Under the pieces are notes generated by a model that worked only from the letters and a program-made list of their open reading frames with translations, was not told the origin of the DNA and did no database searches. The translations under genes and the position numbers were made by a program. 64,000 bases of DNA from UBA1563 sp041667115 (GTDB lineage Bacteria; Bacteroidota; Ignavibacteria; Ignavibacteriales; Ignavibacteriaceae), in NCBI GenBank assembly GCA_041667115.1, contig JBAYFO010000001.1:124001-188000 (forward strand), in the 5' to 3' direction. This document shows, in pieces, positions 52,779 to 61,719 of this stretch. Each line of letters begins with the position of its first letter. Positions within the stretch are counted from its first letter, which is position 1.

Positions 52779-54782
52779 TTAGAATGCAAGTTCGAGTTGT
52801 AAATGTAAGTTGTTATCCACATTTGTAAAAATTTCCGAATTGCCGCTGCTTAAAGATTTCTCCTTTGGTTTTGTCGTTTCCGAATATTTAAATGAAAGAC
52901 TTAACCGGTTTAGAATTTTAATTTTCATAAGAAGGTACCATCGAAATCCTTCCCCATACATTGCCAAGTTAGACATTACTCCGGGAAGATCGTTTTCAAA
53001 CTCATAAATAGCTGAGCTGAAGGAATCGGTTTTGAAGAAAATGATTCTTCCGTATAGTGAAATATTTTTGTCTGTTTTGTATTTCACATCCTGGAAAAAA
53101 AGCCAACCTTTTTCATGCAATGTGTTTTTATCAAGATCATAAGAATTATATTCAACTCTGCTTTTTAATTGAAGAGCCGCAGAGACTGAAAACACAGCCT
53201 CAAAACGGGATTGCTGGCGGTATCGCTCCGAAAATTCTTTTATTTCCTGCCCAGACAAGACAACATCCTTCTTTTCATTTTTATAACGGAAGTTCATTTC
53301 TATCTTTTCAGTTATTCGAGAATTAAAGTTGAATAGCACTTCATTTCCTTTTGATGAAAGGGGCGTTGAGTTTGTTGCCGCCGGGAACATGAACTGGTCA
53401 TAGTAAAAACTAATTTTACCCAGCGCGGTGGATAAAAGAATTCCGTTATACAACCCGATTTCATTTTGTAGATCATATGGATTTTCAGCGAATGCCCGTC
53501 CGTGGAGCGAGTAATAATTCCTTGGATAACTTCTGATCGAAAAAATGTAACTGAAATTTTGCGAAAAAGTTTTCTGCAACGAATGAAGGTGAGCGACGGA
53601 AATTCCGTTGTAAGAAAATTCTCCGGAAGCGATAAATGAACTTTGTATGTAAGAATAAGCAATAGAAGAATGTGAAAAGGTTTTTCCTTTGGGAGAAACC
53701 CTGCTTGTTGAAGCTTCAATCGGGAGGGAATAGGTTGAAGAATAAAAAAGTCCGCTTACCTGGAGTGATTTTAAAATAGCATAATCAATTCTTCCGCCGA
53801 GAAATTGCTCTCTGGCGGTATTCTTTTTTTTATATTCAGTTTCCGTTCGATGGTAACCGTCAATCGGTATCGAAGAAATTATATTTCTTATAGAATCAAT
53901 ACTCGCATCAAAATAATTGTTTGAAGCGTAGAGAGAAAAACAAAGTGGAGCCAGATCATACTGTATGGCCGCCCCACGGAAGAAATTGTTTTCATCAGTA
54001 CTCTTGTATGGGATAATGTTTCTATCTCGTTGCTGGGTAACAAAACCAATATCAGCAGACTTAGACGAGGCGTATGGAGACCAAAGAGCAAGCCCGTGTC
54101 CGAATTGTACAATATAATCTCCAACAATGACAGAAGTAAAATCTCCAAGTTTTTTTGCGGAAAGAGAAAAGGAAGTAAAATCGGTCATACTTTTTTCTCC
54201 GGCATCTTTTTCTGTGAGGAAAGAAAGTTGATATGTTTTTTCAAATTCAAAAATGCCCCGGTTATAAAATTTTATTTTGTTCCCTTGGTATTTATTTTCA
54301 AGGAATCCGGCACGGGGTTGTAGATCGCCGATGATGCGGCTACGGTATTCAAAATTAAAATTATGCAAAAAGGAAACAGATGGAATGTTTTGTCGTTCCT
54401 CTTCGAATGATGATTGTTCAACAAAAACAAACGGAAGAAGTTTCTTTACTATATCGGAATTAAGATTTTCCACTGAAAATAATTCGGATGTAGAAATGAA
54501 CTTTCCAAACTTTTTTCTGTGTTCAATAATTAAGGTCGCGTCGGGCAATTCCAATACAGGTATTTGCAGCAAGTCATTTAAAGTGCAGGTATTTAGGTTA
54601 ATCGGATTCCGGGTAAGATTTTCAAATTCATCGTAAAGAAAATTGTCTTCAGATTCATCTGTTGTTTCTTCGAGAATATTTTCTAACGATTCTTCAATAT
54701 CGGTTGCTGATGTATCCGTTTGAGCTTCGGTAAAGGTTAAACTAAACGAAAGCAATACAATAGAAGTAAAAAGTCTTTTCAT
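52779..54782 (-). CDS. N-terminal helix-hairpin-helix protein with predicted outer-membrane beta-barrel
   Basis: Protein of 667 aa from the ATG at 54782, with a signal peptide ('MKRLFTSIVLLSFSLTFTEAQ'). After an acidic stretch, a ComEA-like HhH region spans about residues 50-115 ('NPINLNTCTLNDLLQIPVLEL', 'EHRKKFGKFISTSELFSVENL'). The remaining 550 residues alternate polar and aromatic positions in short strands, as in an outer-membrane barrel. The C-terminus 'NNLHLQLELAF' ends in phenylalanine, as barrel proteins do. The function is not known. It overlaps the stop of the PorV-like gene upstream. Confidence 0.72.
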   Translation of the reverse strand: MKRLFTSIVLLSFSLTFTEAQTDTSATDIEESLENILEETTDESEDNFLYDEFENLTRNPINLNTCTLNDLLQIPVLELPDATLIIEHRKKFGKFISTSELFSVENLNSDIVKKLLPFVFVEQSSFEEERQNIPSVSFLHNFNFEYRSRIIGDLQPRAGFLENKYQGNKIKFYNRGIFEFEKTYQLSFLTEKDAGEKSMTDFTSFSLSAKKLGDFTSVIVGDYIVQFGHGLALWSPYASSKSADIGFVTQQRDRNIIPYKSTDENNFFRGAAIQYDLAPLCFSLYASNNYFDASIDSIRNIISSIPIDGYHRTETEYKKKNTAREQFLGGRIDYAILKSLQVSGLFYSSTYSLPIEASTSRVSPKGKTFSHSSIAYSYIQSSFIASGEFSYNGISVAHLHSLQKTFSQNFSYIFSIRSYPRNYYSLHGRAFAENPYDLQNEIGLYNGILLSTALGKISFYYDQFMFPAATNSTPLSSKGNEVLFNFNSRITEKIEMNFRYKNEKKDVVLSGQEIKEFSERYRQQSRFEAVFSVSAALQLKSRVEYNSYDLDKNTLHEKGWLFFQDVKYKTDKNISLYGRIIFFKTDSFSSAIYEFENDLPGVMSNLAMYGEGFRWYLLMKIKILNRLSLSFKYSETTKPKEKSLSSGNSEIFTNVDNNLHLQLELAF

Positions 54783-54787
54783 TTCTA

Positions 54788-55639
54788 TCAAAAGCCCAAA
54801 TACTTCCTAATTTTATCAGCCCGGTTTTCAAGCGTTTCCAATCCAAGCAAAACGGAAAACTGATGAGTCAAACCAAGTTCTTGATGTGTGAAAATTGCGT
54901 AATCAATTTCAAATTGGGAGTAACAAATGGCGAATCCGGCGCTATATTTTGTCGGTTCGTTTGCAAAGCCGCTTCTAATGGAAAAATATTCATTCAAGTC
55001 GTAGTTGATTCCGCATTGAATTGCCGTATTGAAACCGATTTCATTCTCCAAGGCAAAATTTATACTTACATTTTGCAGAACATCATAACTTAAACCGGAT
55101 CTATAAATTGTCGGAATTTGGTTTTTCTCTTTTCCCCAAGAGGCTTTGTTCAGATTATCAGCTGCAAACGCGAACCGGAAATCCGATGAGATGTAATAAA
55201 GCGCGCCAAGCGAAAAAGTAATTGCATTATCCTCGCCGTAGTTTTTAATTGAAAGATGATTTAAAGAAAGCGAAGCGCCGTAAAAGAAATTATTAGTGTA
55301 TCTGTTGGCATAAGCAATAACCAATTTATTTTCCTTGTATAATTCAAAACCGTAAGTGGATAAACCAAGTCCGAACGAACCATATTCTGTGGGAATGAAG
55401 GCGGCAAAAAAAGCATTAGAAAGTTCTTTCACACCAAACGGAGACGGGGAATAAAAGATCCCGCCTTCAATCCAATTCATTTGTGCAAGACCGGAGGGAT
55501 TTGTAAAAAGAGAAAATGGATCGTTGCTTAAAGCAATATCGGCATTGGCAAGTGAAATAGATTTAGCCCCGGGATTTTGCTGCCCGGAAATTTCTATAAA
55601 GCAAAAAAGGAAAAGAGATAAGATTTTAATTCGTCTCAT
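54788..55639 (-). CDS. PorV/PorQ-like outer-membrane protein
   Basis: Protein of 283 aa from the ATG at 55639, with a signal peptide ('MRRIKILSLFLFCFIEISGQ'). The mature N-terminus 'AKSISLANADIALSNDPFSLFTNPSGLAQ' (core 'NDPFSLFTNPSGLA') is characteristic of the PorV/PorQ family, followed by beta strands through to the end. PorV and PorQ act as T9SS shuttle or attachment proteins, but many paralogues exist without assigned role. It overlaps the HhH/barrel gene, suggesting the pair functions together. Confidence 0.72.
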   Translation of the reverse strand: MRRIKILSLFLFCFIEISGQQNPGAKSISLANADIALSNDPFSLFTNPSGLAQMNWIEGGIFYSPSPFGVKELSNAFFAAFIPTEYGSFGLGLSTYGFELYKENKLVIAYANRYTNNFFYGASLSLNHLSIKNYGEDNAITFSLGALYYISSDFRFAFAADNLNKASWGKEKNQIPTIYRSGLSYDVLQNVSINFALENEIGFNTAIQCGINYDLNEYFSIRSGFANEPTKYSAGFAICYSQFEIDYAIFTHQELGLTHQFSVLLGLETLENRADKIRKYLGF

Positions 55640-55764
55640 AAAACTTTCTTTACTTTCGTTATGGTTCAAAATTAAACAATTTCATTAGGAAAGAAAAGCA
55701 TTTAGTTTTACATGAGCCGAAATTGGAGTTTGGAACTATACTCAAACGATGAAATAAATTTTGC

Positions 55765-55795
55765 TTGACAGATAACGGAATTCTATTTATATTTG
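55765..55795 (+). promoter_or_regulatory. promoter of the TetR-family gene
   Basis: TTGACA (55765-55770), 17 bases, TATATTTG (55788-55795). This matches both the classical -35/-10 pattern and the Bacteroidota TAnnTTTG element. The operator palindrome overlaps its last three bases. Confidence 0.75.
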
Positions 55796-55808
55796 AATCA
55801 TCATTCAA
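55793..55808. promoter_or_regulatory. probable TetR-family autoregulatory operator
   Basis: TTGAAT-CATC-ATTCAA, a perfect 6-base inverted repeat overlapping the -10 region, 12 bases before the regulator's ATG. A close copy (TTGAAT-TATG-ATTCAT) lies at 56425-56440. Confidence 0.65.
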
Positions 55809-55820
55809 TAAAAATTAGTT

Positions 55821-56408
55821 ATGAGAACGAAAGAAGGCACTAAAGAACTGGATATTTTGGAAGCAGCGATTAAAGTTTTTGCAGAACAAGGTTATCATCG
55901 CGCGAAAATTTCTAAAATTGCTGAACTCGCTGGAGTTGCTGCCGGGAGTGTTTATGTTTACTTTCAGAACAAGGAAGACATTCTTCTTAAGATTTTCGAT
56001 TCTCTTTGGAGAACTCTTTATGTGGAATTGAAAAAGCTCTCCGAAAATAAAACGCTTTCGCCACAAGAACAAATTGATTCCATGATTGATCTTGTTTTTG
56101 ATACATTCACTGAAAATCCCGCATTGGCATTGGTGTTTGTCAACGAGCAACATCATCTTGTACAAAAAAATGAAGAGGGATTTACTAACTACTATGAAAG
56201 TTTTCTTGGTGTTGGGGAAGAAGTGTTTAAGAAAGGAATTGAACAGAATGTATTTAGTGAGAACATAGACATTAAAATATTTCGCTATTACATCCTTGGC
56301 GCCTTAAGAAATCTGCTTCGTCAATGGGCTCAAGATCCCAAGATATTCCCATTAAATAAAATTCGTCAAAACATTAAATTTTTAACAAAGCACGGGATCA
56401 AAAAATAA
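55821..56408 (+). CDS. TetR/AcrR-family transcriptional regulator
   Basis: Regulator of 195 aa. The N-terminal TetR HTH reads 'ILEAAIKVFAEQGYHRAKISKIAELAGVAAGSVYVYFQNKEDILLKIF', of which 'GSVYVYFQNKED' is the recognition-helix core. The C-terminal ligand domain is helical, with 'LVFVNEQHHLVQKNEEGF'-type segments. The sequence and the TGAAT...ATTCA operator recall FadR-type TetR proteins that sense acyl-CoA, but that link is inferred. No fatty-acid genes are adjacent. Confidence 0.88.
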   Translation: MRTKEGTKELDILEAAIKVFAEQGYHRAKISKIAELAGVAAGSVYVYFQNKEDILLKIFDSLWRTLYVELKKLSENKTLSPQEQIDSMIDLVFDTFTENPALALVFVNEQHHLVQKNEEGFTNYYESFLGVGEEVFKKGIEQNVFSENIDIKIFRYYILGALRNLLRQWAQDPKIFPLNKIRQNIKFLTKHGIKK

Positions 56409-56424
56409 TTTTTTTGCCCTATTA

Positions 56425-56443
56425 TTGAATTATGATTCATAAT
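56425..56443. promoter_or_regulatory. second TetR-type palindrome
   Basis: TTGAAT-TATG-ATTCAT at 56425-56440, matching the operator at 55793 in both half-sites except the last base. It overlaps a perfect ATTATGA-T-TCATAAT palindrome (56429-56443). It lies 17 bases after the regulator's stop and 230 bases before the next gene. Confidence 0.45.
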
Positions 56444-56491
56444 ACAGTTTATAAAAGCTTAGCAACCGACATGATCACATATTTTAATGCT

Positions 56492-56523
56492 ACCGGATTT
56501 AACTTAAATTTTTTAATTCCGGT
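56492..56523. terminator. hairpin in the TetR/barrel intergenic region
   Basis: ACCGGATTTAA and TTAATTCCGGT form an 11-base stem with one mismatch and a 10-base loop. There is no T-tract, so it may be a terminator for the upstream gene or a repeat element. Confidence 0.3.
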
Positions 56524-56668
56524 GAGCTTTGATTAAACGCAATGAAGAAATCCTTATGCAATTATACTTTTAACAAGCTTGATGCTAGTTGCCTCAGGCG
56601 CAACATTTATTAGAATGAAAAAGGTACTACAAACTAATCACAATCATATTTCACATATAGAGGTTAAC

Positions 56669-57208
56669 ATGAAAAACAAAATGGTTTACTCACTTGCATT
56701 AATGTTCGTTCTAACATCGGGCGTAATTGCTCAGAATCGATTCTCGGTCGGCATCATCGGCACACGGTTCGGAAATTCAGGTAATGATTATAAATTAACG
56801 GAAATTAAAAATCCGATTGGTTCCGGATTGTTTGTTTCGTACGCCCCCTCCAATGAATTGTCGCTGGCGTTTACCGGAGAATATTTCAAAGACGATATGG
56901 AAAACAATTTAGGGAAAGAGAGAGACGTACGCGGACATCTTTCAGCGTTCTTTACGCCATTCTCATGGGAGTCATTGCGTCCGTATCTCTCAGCCGGAAT
57001 TATTTATACAAATAGAAAATACGACTACTCACTCAATAACATCAACAAAACCGATGACGTTTTTAACGAAAGATTTGCAGTTGGAGTGGACTATCGTCTG
57101 ATTCAAAATCTTTCCGTTAATATTGATCTTGGTATTTATAACGACGGGATGAACATCGTTGGATGGAGCAATAGTATCGGGTTGAGATACGGAATAAGCG
57201 GTCTATAA
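56669..57208 (+). CDS. small outer-membrane beta-barrel protein
   Basis: Protein of 179 aa from the ATG at 56669, with GAGG six bases upstream and a signal peptide ('MKNKMVYSLALMFVLTSGVIAQ'). The rest is a run of beta hairpins ('RFSVGIIGTRFG', 'SLAFTGEYFKDD', 'LRPYLSAGIIYTNRKYDY', 'LSVNIDLGIYNDG', 'SNSIGLRYGISGL') of OmpA/OmpX-barrel type. The role is unknown. It may be controlled by the TetR regulator encoded upstream, because a matching palindrome lies between them. Confidence 0.75.
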   Translation: MKNKMVYSLALMFVLTSGVIAQNRFSVGIIGTRFGNSGNDYKLTEIKNPIGSGLFVSYAPSNELSLAFTGEYFKDDMENNLGKERDVRGHLSAFFTPFSWESLRPYLSAGIIYTNRKYDYSLNNINKTDDVFNERFAVGVDYRLIQNLSVNIDLGIYNDGMNIVGWSNSIGLRYGISGL

Positions 57209-57251
57209 CCATTTCTCGAAAGAGCAAAATAGACAACTCACTAAGATGGCG

Positions 57252-57268
57252 GCCGGATATGTTCCGGC
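57252..57268. repeat. hairpin GCCGGA-TATGT-TCCGGC
   Basis: Six-base-pair GC-rich stem in the 157-base gap between convergent genes. There is no T-tract. It may terminate transcription or belong to the intergenic hairpin family. Confidence 0.35.
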
Positions 57269-57365
57269 TGCTGTTATCCGAAGTAATGTTAGTTATAATT
57301 AAGAACCATTCAGCTGGTCTTGATCTTAACAACTACCATGATTTTGATATTATTCAAACACTCGC

Positions 57366-58304
57366 TCATTTTGAATGTCTTATTCTTATCAATTGATGAA
57401 TGCGTTCTGCCAGCGCTTTAAATTTTGGTAGGGCTAACTCCTCTGTGAGAGGAAGAAAGCAGGCTATAATATACCGTACATCCCCGTCATCTACTATCCC
57501 GACGTCATGTGTCCAGAAGGAGTACCAACCGGTCTTATGGTAGAACATCGTATTGGGTGGTAGCCCCGTAAAATATTTTGTGTTGTCCAATTGACGTCCT
57601 AAGAACGATTTCATTTGTTCGCTAACCCATGAATTTACCAATTGGTTTTTATCGATGCGGTACATGAAATCGGCTGCATGCAATGCGCAAGTTTCCGTAC
57701 CGCGAATTTTCTCGTATCCGGGATCTTCAAATTTACGGCTCAAATATTTTCTGGTAACTTCACTTCCATTCCAATTGTTTTTGAGAAGTAAAGCGTTTAT
57801 GTTTTCTCTTTTCGCAAGATCTATAAGACAGTTTGCCGCGGAATTATCACTTCGCGTGATCATCAAATCTAATAAATAATTTACGGAAACCGTATCTCCA
57901 CCGTGTAAAAGCGGTCGCGGATCGGACTTGATCTCCTTTGATCTATCAACGTCATTCGGTGATCGCACTATTAACATACTGTCTAAAGAATATTGTCCTT
58001 GCGAGATTTGATGTAAAACTTCTGCTGCAACGTACATCTTATAGACTGATGCGGGATAAATGAAATTATCAAAATGCACTCCGGCAAATACCGGTTCTTT
58101 TGCGTACAAATCTATAACTGCCAGCGATATTTGTTCCGTTCCATCATCACCAACATCAAAATTTTTATCAAGTTCAAGATCAGTAACGATAGTCTCTACA
58201 GCTTTAGTGAATTCGGGGTCTGATTTATAGTATGAAGGAATTTGAACGCTCTGCGAAAACAGAACATTGCAAAAAAACAAGAAGGTTAGAAAAATCATTT
58301 TCAT
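57366..58304 (-). CDS. class A beta-lactamase-like serine hydrolase
   Basis: Secreted protein of 312 aa with a signal peptide (residues 1-18). Active-site motifs of the penicillin-recognising fold are SxxK in 'YPASVYKMYVAAE' (about residue 87), SDN in 'RSDNSAANCLIDLA' and KTG in 'YHKTGWYSFWTHD'. The glutamate-containing omega-loop motif (ExxLN) of true class A beta-lactamases is not evident; the region reads 'GTETCALHAADF'. It may therefore be a carboxypeptidase or esterase rather than a drug-degrading enzyme. No regulator or resistance gene is adjacent. Confidence 0.8.
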   Translation of the reverse strand: MKMIFLTFLFFCNVLFSQSVQIPSYYKSDPEFTKAVETIVTDLELDKNFDVGDDGTEQISLAVIDLYAKEPVFAGVHFDNFIYPASVYKMYVAAEVLHQISQGQYSLDSMLIVRSPNDVDRSKEIKSDPRPLLHGGDTVSVNYLLDLMITRSDNSAANCLIDLAKRENINALLLKNNWNGSEVTRKYLSRKFEDPGYEKIRGTETCALHAADFMYRIDKNQLVNSWVSEQMKSFLGRQLDNTKYFTGLPPNTMFYHKTGWYSFWTHDVGIVDDGDVRYIIACFLPLTEELALPKFKALAERIHQLIRIRHSK

Positions 58305-58351
58305 ATTTATCCTCTAAACGATAAGTTATTTACGCTGCTACAGCAAATATA

Positions 58352-58377
58352 TTTGAAACTGTTAAAACAGTTTCAAA
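58352..58377. repeat. hairpin with arms TTTGAAACTG / CAGTTTCAAA
   Basis: Near-perfect inverted repeat around TTAAAA, flanked by GCTAC upstream and GTAGC downstream. It lies in the gap between two minus-strand genes and precedes a second hairpin by 18 bases. Confidence 0.55.
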
Positions 58378-58390
58378 TCCAATCATTCTT

Positions 58391-58418
58391 CAGTAGCACC
58401 GGGATTAATCCCGGTGTT
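58391..58418. repeat. palindrome CACCGGGATTAATCCCGGTG within GTAG...TTAC
   Basis: A perfect 20-base palindrome with a TTAA centre, preceded by GTAG and followed by TTAC. No T-tract follows on either strand. Together with the preceding hairpin it looks like a bipartite dispersed repeat (REP-like). Confidence 0.55.
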
Positions 58419-58443
58419 ACTTTGTATTTATGTTTATTATAAC

Positions 58444-61400
58444 TTACCTAGTCTCTAAATTTGGAAAACGTCCCGGTGTATAGGGTGCGCCGTTCTCTTT
58501 AAGAATTTTTTCGATCGCTTCAACCTCAGTACCCGTTGCGGTTAACAATTTAAGAATTTCGCCAAAACTATTTGCAGCAACTTCATACGATTTTATAAAA
58601 GTTGTTGTCGGTGCTGATGTTGTACTCCATAATGAAGAGGTTATTAGTTCAACCCTTTCTCTTAGCGCAGTTGGAGTTCCGCCTTCATACTTACTGCGGA
58701 GATTATCTCCGGTAAATTTTTTATTCAATTCATCAAGTTTTAATCCTACTTCTAAAATTTTATTATAAGTATCCGAAGGAACTTTGGGAGCTTCAAACAC
58801 TGCCTTCTTAAAGTAGGTAATTTTGTTTACAAGTTCATTTCTGTAAGCATCGGCTCCGGTAATTACTCTTGTTAATTCGGCAACTTTTTTATTAAAACTA
58901 TCGAGTGCGGATTTATCATTCGCACTTAATGTATTTAAGTTGAGCGGAACGCAAGTAAATTCTTGAGCAGGACAAAGTTCTGTAAAAACGCCATCTTCAA
59001 ATTTTGAAAGCGAAACTTTATATTTCCCTGGAACTGCCATGTAGCCTTTTTCAGGTTCATTCCACGGAATAGAATTATCAAACGGAACTGTTGAGATTGG
59101 AGAAAATGTATCGTAACGGAAATCCCAGATTAATTTGTTCAATCCTTTTGTTATTCCGGTTTTAAGTTTTCTAACAATATTTCCTTGTTCATCGGAGATA
59201 CTGAAAAGTAAGAAGGCTTCCGGTTGTTCACTTTCTTTTTTCAATTCTTCGTAGGAAGGGAATGCAACATCCTCACCTTTTTTCTGTCTTTCTTTTTCGA
59301 GTTCTCTTCTTTTATCTTTTAACGATTTCACTTCGTCCTTGATAAAATAATTAATGACAGCGCCAACTTCGGGATTTGGAGTTGCAAAGAAACTCGCCCC
59401 CATCGATCCAATCCCTTCATATCCAAACGGAGTTGCCGGTATAAACATTTGGGCATCTTTAACCGGGAAGATGAAAGCGTCTTTTGCTAAAGTTTCTTTC
59501 GACATATCCCGGAGTGGAGAATAATTATCAAGGATGTAAATACCTCTGCCAAACGTTGCGACGACGAGATCATTCTCTCTTTGTTGGATATTTAAATTCA
59601 TTACTTGAATAGTCGGTAAACCATTTTTTAGTTGTATCCATTCTTTGCCGCCGTTGTTGCTGAAGAAAAGACCGAATTGCGTTCCGGCAAATAAAAGATT
59701 TTTGTCAACATGATCTTCTGCGATAGTATAGGTAGATCCCATTTCAGGAAGATTTGCGTTAATGGATTTCCAGGTTTTTCCACCGTCTTCGGTTTTATAT
59801 AGATACGGTCTATAATCGCCATCATGAAAATTATGGCAGGCGGCATAAGCAACAAGTTTATTAAAATTAGAAGCGATGATCTGATGTACACGCGCATATT
59901 GGGGTAATCCATCAACTGATGAAGCTTTCATCCAGGTTTTTCCACCATCATTCGAGTAATGGATTAATCCGTCTCCCGAACCAACAAACAAAATATTTTC
60001 ATCAAGAGGCGATTCTGCAATAGTAACGATCTGAGCCATTGAGCTTTTACTCACCATCTCATCCATACTCCAGCTTTTTCCCATCAGCTTCTGGAAATTT
60101 GCAGGATACCCTCTTGTTAAATCTCCACTTATTACATTCCATGTACTACCCTGATCGTCGGAACGGAATAATTTATTTCCACCGAAATATAAACGCTGGT
60201 GATCGTGTCTTGAAATTAAAAGTGGCGCGTCCCAATCAAAACGATAAGAGGTGTCGGCAAAATCATATGGTCGTATATATAATTTTTCACCGCTTTTTTT
60301 ATCGAAGCGGACAAGTCCGCCGTTTTGAGATTCAGCATAAATAGTGTTCGGGTCTTTCCAATCAACTTGAGATTGAAATCCATCACCGCCAAGCGTAAAA
60401 ATCCAATCTTGATTTGTGATTCCGCCGGAATTAATTGTACGCGATGGTCCACCGAGACTGTTGTTATCTTGTGTGCCGATATAAACATTATAGAAGGGAA
60501 GCGCATCATCTGTCGTAATTTTATAGATTTCAGTAATAGGAATATTATTTCTGAAAGCCCAGTTTGCTCCCTGGTCATACGTTTCATAAACTCCTCCGTC
60601 GCAGCCGGAAATCAAATGTTTGTTATCATCGGGATCGATCCAGAACCCGTGATTATCAACGTGTTTATTCTTTTCTCCTAAATTCGCCCAGGTCTTTCCG
60701 CCGTCTTTTGTAACATGGATAAAGACATCCATACTATAAACGCGGTCAACATCCTTTACATCGCAGAAAATTTTTTGAAAATAAAAAGTATATGCGGAAA
60801 CATAACTGCTCTGTTTTGTCCAACTTGCGCCACGGTCAACACTTTTGTAGAATCCCGCTTCTTTCTTTGCGTCGATTATTGCGTAAAGTATATCGGGATT
60901 AACCGGCGAGATTGCCATGCCGGTTCTTCCAACTTCACCGGAAGGAAGACCACTTTTTAATTTATCCCAGGTTGCGCCTGCATCAGTGCTTTTATAAATG
61001 CCGCTTTCGGGTCCACCGCTTACACCCGTAAATAATTTTCTCATTCTCTGATGAGCGACTGCGTATAAGAGGGTTGAATTTCTTGGATCCATATGGACTT
61101 CGTAACAGCCGGTGTATTGACTGATCTTTAAAACATTTTGCCAGGTTTTACCGCCGTCTATCGTTTTAAAAATTCCTCTATCGCCTCCTTCTTTTCGTAA
61201 CGAACCCATCGCTGCAGCATAAACGATGTTTGCATTATTCGGATCAATTGCGATGCCGCCAATATGTTCCGAAGTTCTTAATCCCATATTGTTCCAGCTT
61301 TTACCGCCGTCTTCACTTTTATAAATGCCGTCTCCGTATCCGGAATTATTGTGATTGCTATTCTCACCGGTTCCAACCCAAAGAACATTAGGATTTGTTG

Positions 61401-61719
61401 GATCAATTTCAACAGCGCCGATTGCGTAAGTATTTTGATTTTCAAATGCGGGAGTAAATGTGATTCCTCTGTTGACGGTTTTCCACAACGAGCCGCTTCC
61501 GGAAGCGATATAATATTCCGATTTGTTTTGGGGATTTACTTTTATGTGCCTCACTCTTCCGCCGGTTATTGCTGGTCCAATACTTCGGAACTGAAGTCCA
61601 GCTAACGATATTTTTTTTAGGGAATCGGTTCCTGTTTTCGGATTATTTTTCTGAGCAGAGATAAAGCATGACGTGACGAATAGCATTAACACTACAAGCG
61701 ATAGAATTGTTTTTTTCAT
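58444..61719 (-). CDS. secreted Asp-box (VPS10/sortilin-like) beta-propeller protein
   Basis: Large exported protein, 1091 aa, with a signal peptide ('LVVLMLFVTSCFISAQ'). Ten Asp-box repeats of the SxDxGxTW type are visible, e.g. 'SEDGGKSW', 'TIDGGKTW', 'STDAGATW', 'SVDRGASW', 'TKDGGKTW', 'SNDGGKTW' and 'TEDGGKTW', enough for one large ten-bladed or two smaller propellers over residues 40-740. The last 350 residues include a charged coiled segment ('SLKDKRRELEKERQKKGED') and an immunoglobulin-like part. Such proteins are often labelled glycosyl hydrolases, but no catalytic residues can be confirmed. There is no T9SS sorting domain. Confidence 0.85.
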   Translation of the reverse strand: MKKTILSLVVLMLFVTSCFISAQKNNPKTGTDSLKKISLAGLQFRSIGPAITGGRVRHIKVNPQNKSEYYIASGSGSLWKTVNRGITFTPAFENQNTYAIGAVEIDPTNPNVLWVGTGENSNHNNSGYGDGIYKSEDGGKSWNNMGLRTSEHIGGIAIDPNNANIVYAAAMGSLRKEGGDRGIFKTIDGGKTWQNVLKISQYTGCYEVHMDPRNSTLLYAVAHQRMRKLFTGVSGGPESGIYKSTDAGATWDKLKSGLPSGEVGRTGMAISPVNPDILYAIIDAKKEAGFYKSVDRGASWTKQSSYVSAYTFYFQKIFCDVKDVDRVYSMDVFIHVTKDGGKTWANLGEKNKHVDNHGFWIDPDDNKHLISGCDGGVYETYDQGANWAFRNNIPITEIYKITTDDALPFYNVYIGTQDNNSLGGPSRTINSGGITNQDWIFTLGGDGFQSQVDWKDPNTIYAESQNGGLVRFDKKSGEKLYIRPYDFADTSYRFDWDAPLLISRHDHQRLYFGGNKLFRSDDQGSTWNVISGDLTRGYPANFQKLMGKSWSMDEMVSKSSMAQIVTIAESPLDENILFVGSGDGLIHYSNDGGKTWMKASSVDGLPQYARVHQIIASNFNKLVAYAACHNFHDGDYRPYLYKTEDGGKTWKSINANLPEMGSTYTIAEDHVDKNLLFAGTQFGLFFSNNGGKEWIQLKNGLPTIQVMNLNIQQRENDLVVATFGRGIYILDNYSPLRDMSKETLAKDAFIFPVKDAQMFIPATPFGYEGIGSMGASFFATPNPEVGAVINYFIKDEVKSLKDKRRELEKERQKKGEDVAFPSYEELKKESEQPEAFLLFSISDEQGNIVRKLKTGITKGLNKLIWDFRYDTFSPISTVPFDNSIPWNEPEKGYMAVPGKYKVSLSKFEDGVFTELCPAQEFTCVPLNLNTLSANDKSALDSFNKKVAELTRVITGADAYRNELVNKITYFKKAVFEAPKVPSDTYNKILEVGLKLDELNKKFTGDNLRSKYEGGTPTALRERVELITSSLWSTTSAPTTTFIKSYEVAANSFGEILKLLTATGTEVEAIEKILKENGAPYTPGRFPNLETR

